This document shows positions 21,504 to 30,498 of a stretch of DNA of 47,449 nucleotides, piece by piece. The notes beneath the pieces were generated by a model, which saw nothing but the letters and a program-made list of their open reading frames with translations, did no database searches and had not been told where the DNA came from. The position numbers and the translations under genes are program-made. This DNA comes from a virus. Positions within the stretch are counted from its first letter, which is position 1. The number at the start of each line of letters is the position of its first letter. The DNA lies in IMG/VR virus record IMGVR_UViG_3300025407_000044, positions 1 to 47,449 of that record, one strand, 5' to 3'.

Positions 21504-22327
21504 TGGCAGTCTTACAGATTCAACTACGTCGTGACACAGCATCTAACTGGACCACTAACAACCCAACCCTTGCTCAGGGCGAGTTTGGATATGAGACTGA
21601 TACTGGTTTGCTAAAACTTGGAAATGGCGGTACTGCCTGGAACTCCCTAGCATATTTTGGCGGTAGTTCAGGATATTCATCTACAGCTACAGCAGCAGGT
21701 ACAACAACACTTACTGTTAATAGCAATTCAAATCAATTTTTTACAGGTTCTACAACCCAAACAGTTGTTTTGCCAGCTGTAAGTACTTTGCCTTTAGGTA
21801 AGCAATATACAATTTATAATGCAAGTACAGGTGTTGTAACTGTTCAATCATCAGGTGCAAATACTATTTTTGCACAACCAGCAGGAACTGCATTTACATA
21901 TACAAGCATAGCAACATCTGGAACTGGAACATCTTCATGGTCAGCATATTATGACGGTAACTTTTCAGGAGTAACGGGAACGGGAGCAGAAGTTCTTGCT
22001 ACAAACCCAGTACTTACTGGAACAACACTTACTGGTGCATATTCTGGAGCATATACCGATGGTGTAGTTGTAGATTATGTCACGGGTAATGGACGCATAT
22101 CTGTAGGTACTGGCGATGGAGTAACTTTTTATAATAATACAGACAGCTCTCGTTCACAAATTTTTGGAATTAGCTCTACTGGAGGATTAACAATTCTTGG
22201 TAGCGTAACGGCAAATAGCTCAACTGGAACTAGTGGACAAGTTCTTACATCAACTGGAACTGGTGTTCAATGGGCAGCAGTTGCAGCAGACCCTACACCT
22301 ACAGTATTTATGTTAATGGGTGCATAA
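21503..22327 (+). CDS. Tail fibre protein with Mtd-type N-terminal domain
   Basis: Residues 1-50 (QIQLRRDTASNWTTNNPTLA, then GEFGYETDTGLLKLGNGGTAW) match the Mtd_N type domain that anchors major tropism determinant and many fibre proteins. The remainder to 274 is a beta-rich shaft with TTLTVNSNSNQFFTG, and it lacks glycine tracts. No C-type lectin variable region typical of a diversity-generating retroelement is apparent. Starts by TAATG overlap. Confidence 0.8.
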   Translation: MAVLQIQLRRDTASNWTTNNPTLAQGEFGYETDTGLLKLGNGGTAWNSLAYFGGSSGYSSTATAAGTTTLTVNSNSNQFFTGSTTQTVVLPAVSTLPLGKQYTIYNASTGVVTVQSSGANTIFAQPAGTAFTYTSIATSGTGTSSWSAYYDGNFSGVTGTGAEVLATNPVLTGTTLTGAYSGAYTDGVVVDYVTGNGRISVGTGDGVTFYNNTDSSRSQIFGISSTGGLTILGSVTANSSTGTSGQVLTSTGTGVQWAAVAADPTPTVFMLMGA

Positions 22328-22358
22328 TGAATTTAAATTTTAGAAAAGGAGATAAATA

Positions 22359-22724
22359 ATGGCAACAGCATACAAGGTATTAGGCATGACAGGTGCGGCT
22401 GGAGCAACAGGAAATGGTGCCCAGCAATTAGCAGCAGCAAATACAAACTATAATCTTTATACAGTACCTTCAGCAACATCTACTGTAGTTTCAACTATAA
22501 CTGTTTGTAATCAAGCTTCAACTGCAGCTACATTTAATATATTGGTAAGACCTGCAGGTGCAACTGCAGATACCCGCCACTATATTGCATATGGTACACC
22601 AATTGCGGGGAATGACACAATAGCCCTCACATTAGGTATTACCCTAGCTACAACAGATGTAATTACAATCAATTCATCAACAACTACTCTTTCATTTGCA
22701 GCATTTGGATCAGAGCTATCATAA
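22359..22724 (+). CDS. Small beta-structured tail protein, paralogue of 15146-15454
   Basis: This 121-residue protein has AAAAGGAGAT before its ATG. It shares the pattern LYTVPSATSTVVSTITVCNQ and a TNVITINS-like end with the 102-residue gene that starts unit 1. It heads adhesin unit 2 in the same relative position. Likely structural. No catalytic motif is visible. Confidence 0.75.
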   Translation: MATAYKVLGMTGAAGATGNGAQQLAAANTNYNLYTVPSATSTVVSTITVCNQASTAATFNILVRPAGATADTRHYIAYGTPIAGNDTIALTLGITLATTDVITINSSTTTLSFAAFGSELS

Positions 22725-22735
22725 AGGAGTAATTA

Positions 22736-23299
22736 ATGTCAGTTAGTAGATTCTCCAGACAGAGTGTTCAAGCGGGTTTTCCAAAACAGCAAAATGTTTG
22801 GGATGGGTTAACACAGCCGTCTGCTATGGATGCTTTAAGCGCTATTACCCTTGGTTCGTCTCAAAACAGCATCAACTTTAACAACATACCGCAAACATAC
22901 ACCCATTTACAGTTGCGTGGAATTGTTCAAATCTCAAGCGGAGCAGCACAAATAACCTCTAACTTTAACAACGATTTTTCTTCCAGCTACTTTTGGCACG
23001 AGTTAGTGGGCGACGGTGGCAGTACTTCAGCAGGATATTCAGCAGACACATCTATGAGAACAGTCTATTGCAACTCATCAAGTAACGTATACTCTGTTTT
23101 CATCATTGACATACTAGACTATTCAAATGTAAACAAAAATACAACACTAAGAACATTAACTGGGATAGATACAAACGGCGGTGGTCAAGTAAAGCTCTTG
23201 AGTGGTTTGTGGAATAACACTGCTGCTGTCACTTCCTTTACTATGGCAGGAGCCACGTTTATACAGTATTCTTCCTTTTCTTTGTATGGGATTAAATAA
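22736..23299 (+). CDS. Adhesin unit 2, short tethered beta-domain protein
   Basis: This 187-residue protein has a 38-residue tether (FSRQSVQAGFPKQQNVWDGL) ending in SAMDALSAITL. The beta-domain has INFNNIPQTYTHLQLRG, IDILDYSNVNKNTTLRTLTG and a SSFSLYGIK end. It parallels 15454-16065 and 26109-26750, including the MDAL motif of unit 1. AAAGGAG precedes the ATG. Its TAA is immediately followed by the next ATG. Confidence 0.8.
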   Translation: MSVSRFSRQSVQAGFPKQQNVWDGLTQPSAMDALSAITLGSSQNSINFNNIPQTYTHLQLRGIVQISSGAAQITSNFNNDFSSSYFWHELVGDGGSTSAGYSADTSMRTVYCNSSSNVYSVFIIDILDYSNVNKNTTLRTLTGIDTNGGGQVKLLSGLWNNTAAVTSFTMAGATFIQYSSFSLYGIK

Positions 23300-24685
23300 A
23301 TGGCTAATTATGTACCTTTACAGTCAGTATCATTAGCCAGTTCTGCAGCAAGTGTTACGTTTAACAACATTGACCAAACATACACGGATTTAATTTTGAC
23401 TATCAACGCTTCCGTAGTTACTGGCAATGGTTACACGATTCGTTTTCAAGTAGGTAATGGAAGCATTGATAGTGGTGCAAACTACTCTTGGACACAACTT
23501 ATTGGTGATGGCTCTTCAATATCTTCAGGACGTAACAGCTCCTCCAATCCGCAAAACCAGTACATGTATGGTGGCAGAGCTGATAACCTTCCTAACTTTG
23601 GAACCACAACTGCACACTTTATGAGCTATACCAACCCGAACATCTACAAATCTGCTCTCATTAGAGGTGGAGTGGGAACCGTAAGAGGCGGAGTTACAGT
23701 GAATTTATGGCGTTCAACTTCTGCCATTAATACCATAACGGTGTCTAACGAAGCAGCAGTCAACTTTGCTGCAGGTTCTACTTTTTCTCTGTACGGTGTC
23801 AGTCCAGTGAACGCTAAAATCGCTCAAGCATCTGGCGGTACTAGCATCTATTACGACTCCTCGTATGTTTACCACGTGTTTGCTGGTACTGGAGTATTTG
23901 TTCCAAATAAAAACCTTACTGCTGACATTTTAGTTGTCGCTGGTGGTGGCGGAGGAGCTGGTGGTGGCGGTGGCGCAGGCGGATTAGTTGGTTCTGGTTC
24001 ATACTCTCTTACTTCGGGAACAAGCTATTCTTGCATTGTAGGTGCAGGAGGCTCCTTGGGTGGTAACGGAAACAACATCGGTTCAAGCGGAACTAACTCT
24101 CAATTTGGGTCCATAACTGCCGCTGTTGGCGGCGGAGCTGGTGGAGTTAACGGGTCAACTGCCGTTGCTGGAGGCTCAGGTGGTGGAGCTGGACTAAACG
24201 GAGACTACAGCGGTCACCCAGGAGGAACTGGTACTGCTAATCAAGGTTACGCTGGTGGAACCGACTTGAACACTACCTACGTACCTGGTGGTGGTGGCGG
24301 TGGTGCTGGCGGATTAGGCGGTAACGCTATAAGTGGTGTTGGCGGAGGACTTGGCGGTGTTGGAGCTACGTACAACACTCTTATTGGGGGTACAGCAGGT
24401 CCTTACTCGTTTATTGACCCCATGGGTGCTGCAACTGGTTACGGACAACCTTCTTCTTCTCACTACTATTTTGCAGGTGGTGGAGGAGGTGGAAGCAATG
24501 GAGGAGCTTCCGCAGCAGGTGGGCTAGGAGGCGGAGGAACTGGCTACGGAGCTAGCAACGTCAACGGACTTCCTGGAACCACCAACAGTGGAGGTGGAGG
24601 TGGAGGAGCTAATAACAATGGTTCAGGCCAAGGTTGGGGAGGCTCTGGAGGCTCTGGAGTTATTATTGTGAGGTATGCACGCTAA
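23300..24685 (+). CDS. Adhesin unit 2, long polyglycine protein a
   Basis: This 461-residue protein has a beta-domain (1-172; TFNNIDQTYTDLILTI), connector (178-208; SYVYHVFAGTGVFVP), LTADILVVAGGG, a polyglycine domain and SGVIIVRYAR. The DPMGAATGYGQPSSSHYYFAGG element matches the subtype of 16173-17543, so the first long gene of units 1 and 2 carry the same C-terminal type. Stop overlaps the next start. Confidence 0.85.
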   Translation: MANYVPLQSVSLASSAASVTFNNIDQTYTDLILTINASVVTGNGYTIRFQVGNGSIDSGANYSWTQLIGDGSSISSGRNSSSNPQNQYMYGGRADNLPNFGTTTAHFMSYTNPNIYKSALIRGGVGTVRGGVTVNLWRSTSAINTITVSNEAAVNFAAGSTFSLYGVSPVNAKIAQASGGTSIYYDSSYVYHVFAGTGVFVPNKNLTADILVVAGGGGGAGGGGGAGGLVGSGSYSLTSGTSYSCIVGAGGSLGGNGNNIGSSGTNSQFGSITAAVGGGAGGVNGSTAVAGGSGGGAGLNGDYSGHPGGTGTANQGYAGGTDLNTTYVPGGGGGGAGGLGGNAISGVGGGLGGVGATYNTLIGGTAGPYSFIDPMGAATGYGQPSSSHYYFAGGGGGGSNGGASAAGGLGGGGTGYGASNVNGLPGTTNSGGGGGGANNNGSGQGWGGSGGSGVIIVRYAR

Positions 24686-26067
24686 TGAACGAGACACTAA
24701 CTAAGCTACAGACTATTACCGTTGGTTCTGGTGGTGCTTCATCCGTTACTTTTTCAAACATACCTCAAAACTACACAGATTTAGTCATTAAGTATTCTGC
24801 TCGTTCAAACGGAACATCCAACTACTGTGATGGCTTTTTGCTAAGTTTAAATGGGATAAGCACTGGACAAACTGGGAATGCTCTTTACCAATGGTGGGGC
24901 TCACATACTGCAAGTGACCCTTCATTTGAAGCGTATCTCGCTAACGCAAATACTACTGCGGGTACTTTTGGAAATGGAGAAATTTATTTTTCAAACTACT
25001 CAGGTAGTAATTACAAAGCTTATTCTGCAGATTCAGTCACAGAAAATGGTGCAACATACAGCTTTAATGTACTATCAAGTGGGATTTGGGCAAACACCTC
25101 TCCAATTACCTCTATAACCTTAACTGTTTCCAATTCATTCCAACTTGTTCAGTATTCCACGCTTACTCTATACGGCGTAAAAAATATGGCAACAGTACTT
25201 GGAAACTCTATTAAAGCTACTGGTGGAACTATTACAACAGATGGTACTTATGTTTACCACACGTTTTTATCTACTGCCACATTTCAACCTACTACAAAAC
25301 TTGTAGCAGACGCTCTAGTTATTGGTGGTGGCGGAGGAGTAGAAAACAGCGCACGTTTTGGTGGCGGAGGTGGTGCTGGTGGCCTTGTTTATCTGCCTTT
25401 TAGTACTTTTACTTCAGGAACATCTTATGTTTGCACTATAGGTGCTGGAGGAGCAACTAGTTCTACAATCTCTGCTACAAACGGAACATACTCTCAAATC
25501 GGCTCCTTGTTACAGGCTGCAGGAGGAGGCGGAGGCTCCACTGTAGGTGTTGGTCAAAATGGAGGTTCTGGTGGCGGTGGTGCTCAGGGGTCTGCTGGAG
25601 GCTCCGCTTCCCCAGCAGGACAAGGAAATGCTGGTGGAGCTGGTTGGTCAAGCACAAACAGAACTGGTGGAGCAGGCGGTGGCGCAGGCGCAGTAGGTGG
25701 AGCAGCAACTGCTAGTTATGGTGGCGCTGGTGGAAATGGCTCCTCTGCATATAGCACATGGGGTTACGCAACTAACACGGGACAAAACGTAAATGGTGTC
25801 TATTACTATGCTGGTGGCGGAGGTGGCTCTGCTTACGAGTACAGCGATTCTCCTGGAGCTGTTATAGACGCAGGCGGCGGCGGATACGGTGGCGGCGGAA
25901 AAGGCGCCTATTACAGAACGGATTCTGGAGGAAACCCCACATCTAATGCTATTGCAGGAACTGCGAACACTGGAGGTGGTGGCGGAGGAAATGCTTGGGG
26001 AGGCGCAAACGGTGCCGCTGGATCTGCTGGTGGTTCTGGACTTATCATTGTTCGTTATAAGGCTTAA
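24685..26067 (+). CDS. Adhesin unit 2, long polyglycine protein b
   Basis: The open frame extends back to 24634, but ATG 24685 (MNETLTKLQTITVGSGG) overlaps the preceding stop as elsewhere in the array and gives the usual N-terminus. The 460-residue product has beta-domain (TFSNIPQNYTDLVIKY), connector (TYVYHTFLSTATFQP), ALVIGGGGG and a polyglycine domain ending GSGLIIVRYKA. The WGYATNTGQNVNGVYYYAGG element is shared in type with 28132-29496. Confidence 0.85.
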   Translation: MNETLTKLQTITVGSGGASSVTFSNIPQNYTDLVIKYSARSNGTSNYCDGFLLSLNGISTGQTGNALYQWWGSHTASDPSFEAYLANANTTAGTFGNGEIYFSNYSGSNYKAYSADSVTENGATYSFNVLSSGIWANTSPITSITLTVSNSFQLVQYSTLTLYGVKNMATVLGNSIKATGGTITTDGTYVYHTFLSTATFQPTTKLVADALVIGGGGGVENSARFGGGGGAGGLVYLPFSTFTSGTSYVCTIGAGGATSSTISATNGTYSQIGSLLQAAGGGGGSTVGVGQNGGSGGGGAQGSAGGSASPAGQGNAGGAGWSSTNRTGGAGGGAGAVGGAATASYGGAGGNGSSAYSTWGYATNTGQNVNGVYYYAGGGGGSAYEYSDSPGAVIDAGGGGYGGGGKGAYYRTDSGGNPTSNAIAGTANTGGGGGGNAWGGANGAAGSAGGSGLIIVRYKA

Positions 26068-26078
26068 TATAATTAAAA

Positions 26079-26087
26079 TGGTAAAAT
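26079..26087 (+). promoter_or_regulatory. Promoter ahead of adhesin unit 3
   Basis: TGG-TAAAAT lies 12 nt after the unit 2 stop and 22 nt before ATG 26109. A GGCGGGA motif and GGAGG ribosome-binding site lie between them. Confidence 0.45.
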
Positions 26088-26108
26088 TAAAGGGCGGGAG
26101 GTAGAAAA

Positions 26109-26750
26109 ATGTCATTTAAACATCTAAATGGTGCAGGTATATATGGATCTAAGTCTTTAAAGCTATGGGATCAAACTACCGTACAGAACGATTTTCAGTC
26201 TATTGCTACTGTTGTAGTTCCTGCTGCTGGTCAAGCAAACATTACGTTTAGCAATATTCCGCAAAACTTTACACACTTGCATCTACGCATCAGTGCACGA
26301 AGTGATAACGCATCTGGTACAGATGCTTGTTCTATTTATATGCAGCTAGGTAACGCTGGAACTATTGACTCTTCAGGGAGTCACTACTCTCAACATCAAT
26401 ACACTGCATATACGGGCGCAGGAAATGGCTGGCAAGCGGGTGGCTCTGGAAGCTTAAACGCTTCATATATTGGACTTGCAACTTCTGCTGGGCAAGGGGC
26501 AAACATTTTTGGAGCCAATATAATTGATATTTTAGACTACTCAAACACTAGCAAATTTAAAACTATGCGCTCTCAATTTGGAGTAGAAACAAATAGCTCT
26601 AGTTATTGGAATTACACAGGCGTAGATACAGGCTCTTGGCAAAGCAATAATGCAATTACCGACATCAAGCTTTATCTTAATGACGGCTCTGCAAGAAACT
26701 TTACTCAGTATTCCCAAGTAGCTTTGTACGGAATAAAGGTATCTTCATAA
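26109..26750 (+). CDS. Adhesin unit 3, short tethered beta-domain protein
   Basis: This 213-residue protein has a tether (KHLNGAGIYGSKSLKLWDQT) followed by the beta-domain: ITFSNIPQNFTHLHLRISAR, IIDILDYSNTSKFKTMRS and a SQVALYGIK end. It occupies the same first position in a trio as 15454-16065 and 22736-23299. GGAGG precedes the ATG, and the stop overlaps the next start. Confidence 0.8.
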   Translation: MSFKHLNGAGIYGSKSLKLWDQTTVQNDFQSIATVVVPAAGQANITFSNIPQNFTHLHLRISARSDNASGTDACSIYMQLGNAGTIDSSGSHYSQHQYTAYTGAGNGWQAGGSGSLNASYIGLATSAGQGANIFGANIIDILDYSNTSKFKTMRSQFGVETNSSSYWNYTGVDTGSWQSNNAITDIKLYLNDGSARNFTQYSQVALYGIKVSS

Positions 26751-28132
26751 TGGCTGGTCAAAGCGCATCCACATATAATTTTATTGCTAACCAAACTTTG
26801 GCTTCAGCAACTGCCTCAGTAACATTTAGCAATATTCCGCAGAACTTTACTGACCTAGTGCTTGTAGCAGCACACAATGAAAACGCTAGTGGCGCTGGTG
26901 GATATATGCAATTTAACGGCGATACGGCAACTAACTACAGCTCTAACTATGGGTATGGCAGTGGAAGCGGTACTGGACAAGGACGAGGTAATAGCCAAAC
27001 TTTTTTCAGCTTTTCTTACGATACTAATACAACTTATCTAGCGCCTCAAATTTTGCACATAATGAATTACTCAAGCAGCAATATGTACAAAACAATTATA
27101 GAAACTCAAATGAGTAGTGCGTCTACTCAGACAAGTCCCCAAACAGCGTTATGGAGAGGCTTGAACCCAATAACTAGCATATACATGTATGCTGGTACAG
27201 GTAGCTTTATTGCTGGTTCTTCTTTTACTCTTTATGGAATTAAAGCCGCAGATGTAGCGTCCATTATTCCTACAAAAGCTATTGGTGGAGACCTTATTAC
27301 CTCTGATGGTACTTATACTTATCATGCTTTTAAATCAACAGGTAATTTTATTCCCGCACAAGCACTTACTTGCGATATTTTGATGATTGCTGGTGGTGGC
27401 GGTGGCGGACCAACTTATGTTGGTGGCGGCGGCGGTGCTGGTGGATTGCGCCTTTTAACTTCTCAAAGTTTTTCTACTAGCCAAACAGTTACTATCGGTG
27501 CTGGGGGTACTGGCGGAAGTGGTTATGGCAACCAAGGAACAAATGGTGGAACTTCATCACTAGGTTCTATTTCTGCATCTGGTGGTGGCGCAGGTTCTAC
27601 AAATGATGGAACTAATCCTAAAGCGGCGGCATCTGGAGGTTCTGGCGGTGGAGCAAACTACACAACTTTAACTGCTGGTTCAGGTAACGCTGGCTCATAT
27701 TCTCCAGTTGAAGGTTACGCTGGAGGTACTGCTTTTAACGGTGGCGCTTATGGCTCAGGTGGCGGTGGCGGCGCGGGTGGAGCAGGTAATGCTGGAACAA
27801 CATCTATCGGCGGTGCTGGTGGTGTAGGTGCTGGCGGAACTGGTTATACAAATTATGCAATTTTGAATGCAATGGGTACAGCAACATCTACTGGAGTTTT
27901 ATCATCTGGTAATTATTATTATGCAGGCGGTGGTGGCGGTTCTTCTTATGGCGCTGGCGGTGGTTCAACTTCATCTGGTGGTTTAGGTGGAGGTGGAACT
28001 GGCTCAACAGGTCAAGGAGGAAATGCCACATCTAATACTGGTGGCGGTGGCGGTGGTTCAGAGCGAGCAAGTGGCGCTTTGGCGGGCGGCAATGGCGGTT
28101 CAGGAATTGTTATTGTGAGGTATTTATCCTAA
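26750..28132 (+). CDS. Adhesin unit 3, long polyglycine protein a
   Basis: This 460-residue protein has a beta-domain (1-170; TFSNIPQNFTDLVLVA), connector (TYTYHAFKSTGNFIP), CDILMIAGGGGGG and polyglycine domain ending GSGIVIVRYLS. Its C-terminal subtype (GGLRLLTSQS, SPVEGYAGG, YTNYAILNAMG, TGVLSSGNYYYAGG) matches 17540-18970 and 20035-21075, not the first long genes of units 1 and 2. Coupled on both sides. Confidence 0.85.
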   Translation: MAGQSASTYNFIANQTLASATASVTFSNIPQNFTDLVLVAAHNENASGAGGYMQFNGDTATNYSSNYGYGSGSGTGQGRGNSQTFFSFSYDTNTTYLAPQILHIMNYSSSNMYKTIIETQMSSASTQTSPQTALWRGLNPITSIYMYAGTGSFIAGSSFTLYGIKAADVASIIPTKAIGGDLITSDGTYTYHAFKSTGNFIPAQALTCDILMIAGGGGGGPTYVGGGGGAGGLRLLTSQSFSTSQTVTIGAGGTGGSGYGNQGTNGGTSSLGSISASGGGAGSTNDGTNPKAAASGGSGGGANYTTLTAGSGNAGSYSPVEGYAGGTAFNGGAYGSGGGGGAGGAGNAGTTSIGGAGGVGAGGTGYTNYAILNAMGTATSTGVLSSGNYYYAGGGGGSSYGAGGGSTSSGGLGGGGTGSTGQGGNATSNTGGGGGGSERASGALAGGNGGSGIVIVRYLS

Positions 28133-29496
28133 TGGCTAAAACATACTCTGCTATTCAGACTATTACACTGTCTGCAACTACATCGTCTGTTACTTTTGCA
28201 AATATCCCTCAAAACTATACAGATTTACGACTTCTTGTTAGCGCACGTACTACAGACTCAAATACTGTTAGCTCTACCGCTATGCGTGTAGGTAACGGTA
28301 ACGTTGATGCTGGAGCAAACTACACGCAAAAAGACGTACAGTATGCAAACGGCTCTGCTTCTTCTGGTAATACTAGCGGAACCAACCAATGGTATTTTGT
28401 TCACGATGCGGCAAGTAACACATCGGGAATATTTGGAAATGCAGAAATTTACATACCTAGCTACACCAATGGAATACAAAAATCTGCTCAATTAAACAGT
28501 GTAACTGAGGACAACTCTAGCACCAGCATACAAAGCAGAACAACCTCTGCATTATGGACTGGAACGTCTGCAATTAATATTATTACACTTACTGGAAGCG
28601 GTACCAGTTATGCGGCTGGTTCTACTTTTACTCTTTACGGTATTGGTCAAGGAGCTAAAGCTACTGGTGGAACTGTAGTGGGTGCTGGTAACTATATTTA
28701 TCATACCTTTACTTCTTCTGGAACATTTACACCAACAGAGTATATTAAGAACGCAGAAGTTCTTGTTATCGCTGGTGGTGGTGGCGGAGGTTCTCAGGAT
28801 GGAGCTGGAGCTGGAGCTGGTGGAGTGCTATACGCCCCACCAAATTACCCGTTTAATGCAGGAACAAACTACGGAATTACAGTAGGAGCTGGTGGCGCTG
28901 GAGGTACTTCTAGCGGAGCTGGTTCACAAGGAAACAACTCAGTTGTAAATGCGCTTGTATCCATTGGTGGCGGTGGTGGTGCTGGAAGAAACACTGTAGG
29001 AACTACAGGAGGTTCTGGCGCTGGTGGAAATACAAACGGTGGCTCTCAAGGACCTACGTCTGCACTACAAGCTAGCGTTGGTGGAGGAATAGGTTATGGT
29101 AATGCGGGTGGAGCTAGTGGTAACTCTGGTAGCGGCGCTTCTGGTGGTGGCGGAGGTGCTGGTGCAGCAGGTGGCGCTGGAGTAGGAGCCACACCTAAAG
29201 GTGGAGACGGCGGAATTGGATTAACAACCTGGTCAAGCTGGGGCTACGCCACGGGAACAGGACAAAACATTGGTGGAACTTACTACTACGCAGGTGGCGG
29301 TGGCGGCGGGGCCGAGCCTACTGGCTCTCAAACTCAAGGTGTTGGTGGTTATGGTGGCGGAGGAACAGCAACTGCCTCTGGCACGGGTGGAAGTGGGACA
29401 TCCAATACTGGCGGTGGAGGCGGAGCAGCCTCTGCAAGTGCGGCTGGTGGAGCTGGTGGTTCTGGTTTAGTAATCATTCGTTACCCAGTTAACTAA
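28132..29496 (+). CDS. Adhesin unit 3, long polyglycine protein b
   Basis: This 454-residue protein has a beta-domain (TFANIPQNYTDLRLLV), connector (NYIYHTFTSSGTFTP), VLVIAGGGGGG and polyglycine domain ending GSGLVIIRYPVN. WGYATGTGQNIGGTYYYAGG pairs its C-terminus with 24685-26067. It is the last gene of the array. The TAA at 29494-29496 is followed by an intergenic promoter rather than another coupled gene. Confidence 0.85.
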   Translation: MAKTYSAIQTITLSATTSSVTFANIPQNYTDLRLLVSARTTDSNTVSSTAMRVGNGNVDAGANYTQKDVQYANGSASSGNTSGTNQWYFVHDAASNTSGIFGNAEIYIPSYTNGIQKSAQLNSVTEDNSSTSIQSRTTSALWTGTSAINIITLTGSGTSYAAGSTFTLYGIGQGAKATGGTVVGAGNYIYHTFTSSGTFTPTEYIKNAEVLVIAGGGGGGSQDGAGAGAGGVLYAPPNYPFNAGTNYGITVGAGGAGGTSSGAGSQGNNSVVNALVSIGGGGGAGRNTVGTTGGSGAGGNTNGGSQGPTSALQASVGGGIGYGNAGGASGNSGSGASGGGGGAGAAGGAGVGATPKGGDGGIGLTTWSSWGYATGTGQNIGGTYYYAGGGGGGAEPTGSQTQGVGGYGGGGTATASGTGGSGTSNTGGGGGAASASAAGGAGGSGLVIIRYPVN

Positions 29497-29519
29497 CAAT
29501 ATGCTAAATAAACAAATAA

Positions 29520-29528
29520 TGCTATAAT
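29520..29528 (+). promoter_or_regulatory. Promoter after the adhesin array
   Basis: TGC-TATAAT lies 24 nt before ATG 29553, followed by AGGAGG. It gives the small tail genes downstream their own transcription start. Confidence 0.6.
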
Positions 29529-29552
29529 ATAAAAAGTAACAGGAGGTATAAA

Positions 29553-29786
29553 ATGTCAGATACACCAACAAAGATTATTGTTGATTGCTCTACAGGAGAA
29601 CAAAAGATTGTTCCTTTGACTCCCGCCGAGATTGCAGCTAACGATCAAGCAGCAGCAGCGGCAGCTACAGCAGCTCAAGAAAAGGCAGCAGCAGATGCTG
29701 CGGCAGCAGCAGCAAAAGCAAGTGCGGTAGCAAAGCTATCTTCACTTGGACTTACAGCAGAAGAAATTGCAGCATTAACTGCATAA
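29553..29786 (+). CDS. Small Ala-rich coiled-coil protein
   Basis: This 77-residue protein has a 20-residue beta-like head (KIIVDCSTGEQKIVPLT), then a long Ala/Glu/Lys-rich helix (residues 25-60) and a short LGLTAEEIAAL helix. The head-plus-helix form resembles small phage proteins found with tail fibres and fibre-assembly factors. AGGAGG lies 7 nt before the ATG. Role unknown. Confidence 0.7.
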   Translation: MSDTPTKIIVDCSTGEQKIVPLTPAEIAANDQAAAAAATAAQEKAAADAAAAAAKASAVAKLSSLGLTAEEIAALTA

Positions 29787-29810
29787 TTTAAAATAACTAA
29801 GGAGAAATAA

Positions 29811-30203
29811 ATGGCACATATGGCCGAAATTGATTCAGATAATAAGGTGGTTCGTGTTCTTGTTGTCTCTGACGCAGACGCAGCAGATGGCCATAACTTC
29901 CTTGCAAACACATTAGGACTTGGTGGAACGTGGATCGCTACATCATACAACACTCGTGGTGGAGTACACTACGGTCCAGATGGTCAGCCAGACGGTAAGC
30001 CACAAGTTGGATTCAACTATGCTGGAATTGGATATTCATGGGACGGTACAGGATTTGCTGCACCACAACCATTTCCATCATGGACTCTAGATAAGACAAC
30101 CTACACATGGACTGCACCTGTTGCATATCCTACAGATGGCAAGCTTTATACCTGGGACGAAGATAAGAAGTCTTGGGATGAAGTTCCAGCCCCTCAAGCA
30201 TAA
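29811..30203 (+). CDS. Tail-associated protein of the MAHxAEIDSDN family
   Basis: This 130-residue protein starts MAHMAEIDSDNKVVRVLVVS and contains TWIATSYNTRGGVHYG, FNYAGIGYSWDGTGF, PFPSWTLD and YPTDGKLYTWDE. I recognise this pattern from small proteins next to tail fibre genes in marine and freshwater phages, including cyanophages. They are usually left as hypothetical or fibre-associated. AAGGAG precedes the ATG. A strong terminator follows at 30223. Confidence 0.75.
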   Translation: MAHMAEIDSDNKVVRVLVVSDADAADGHNFLANTLGLGGTWIATSYNTRGGVHYGPDGQPDGKPQVGFNYAGIGYSWDGTGFAAPQPFPSWTLDKTTYTWTAPVAYPTDGKLYTWDEDKKSWDEVPAPQA

Positions 30204-30222
30204 TAAATAAAATAATAATGTG

Positions 30223-30261
30223 ATATTTAGCCGCTATTTTACATAGCGGTTAAATATTTTT
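30223..30261 (+). terminator. Rho-independent terminator
   Basis: A 14-bp stem ATATTTAGCCGCTA/TAGCGGTTAAATAT (one G-U pair) with a 7-nt loop is followed by TTTT. It closes the transcript of 29553-30203. Confidence 0.85.
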
Positions 30262-30286
30262 GTAGCAAAATAACATAGGAGAATAA

Positions 30287-30493
30287 ATGGCTAAAGTAAC
30301 ACCAAAAGAAGATGAAAAAGTTATGAAGTGCTTTACATTTAATGTAAATATGATGATTCACATTTTTGCAGAAGATGAAACTTCAGCAAGAGAGAAATTG
30401 GATAAAGAAGGCGGATTTGTAGGAAAAAGAGACGTAACTCTAGAAGACTCTATTATTCTCCATCCTAATAAAAGAAATTTGAAGTCAATCTGA
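30287..30493 (+). CDS. Small unknown protein (68 aa)
   Basis: The product starts MAKVTPKEDEKVMKCFTFNV and has FNVNMMIHIFAEDETSAREKLDKEGG, which suggests a small alpha/beta fold. TAGGAG lies 7 nt before the ATG. It lies between two terminators, so it is a separate transcription unit or is read by leakage through the first. No family recognised. Confidence 0.7.
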   Translation: MAKVTPKEDEKVMKCFTFNVNMMIHIFAEDETSAREKLDKEGGFVGKRDVTLEDSIILHPNKRNLKSI

Positions 30494-30498
30494 TTCCA

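Noticed and set aside
24634-24685. Longer start for the adhesin gene ending at 26067
   Set aside because: The extra 17 residues are an alternative frame of the previous gene's C-terminus. The ATG at 24685 overlaps the stop as at other array junctions.
16173-29496. Diversity-generating retroelement
   Set aside because: Variable adhesins and an Mtd_N-type domain suggested it, but there is no reverse transcriptase, template repeat or adenine-biased variable region in the window. Paralogue differences look like ordinary divergence and recombination.
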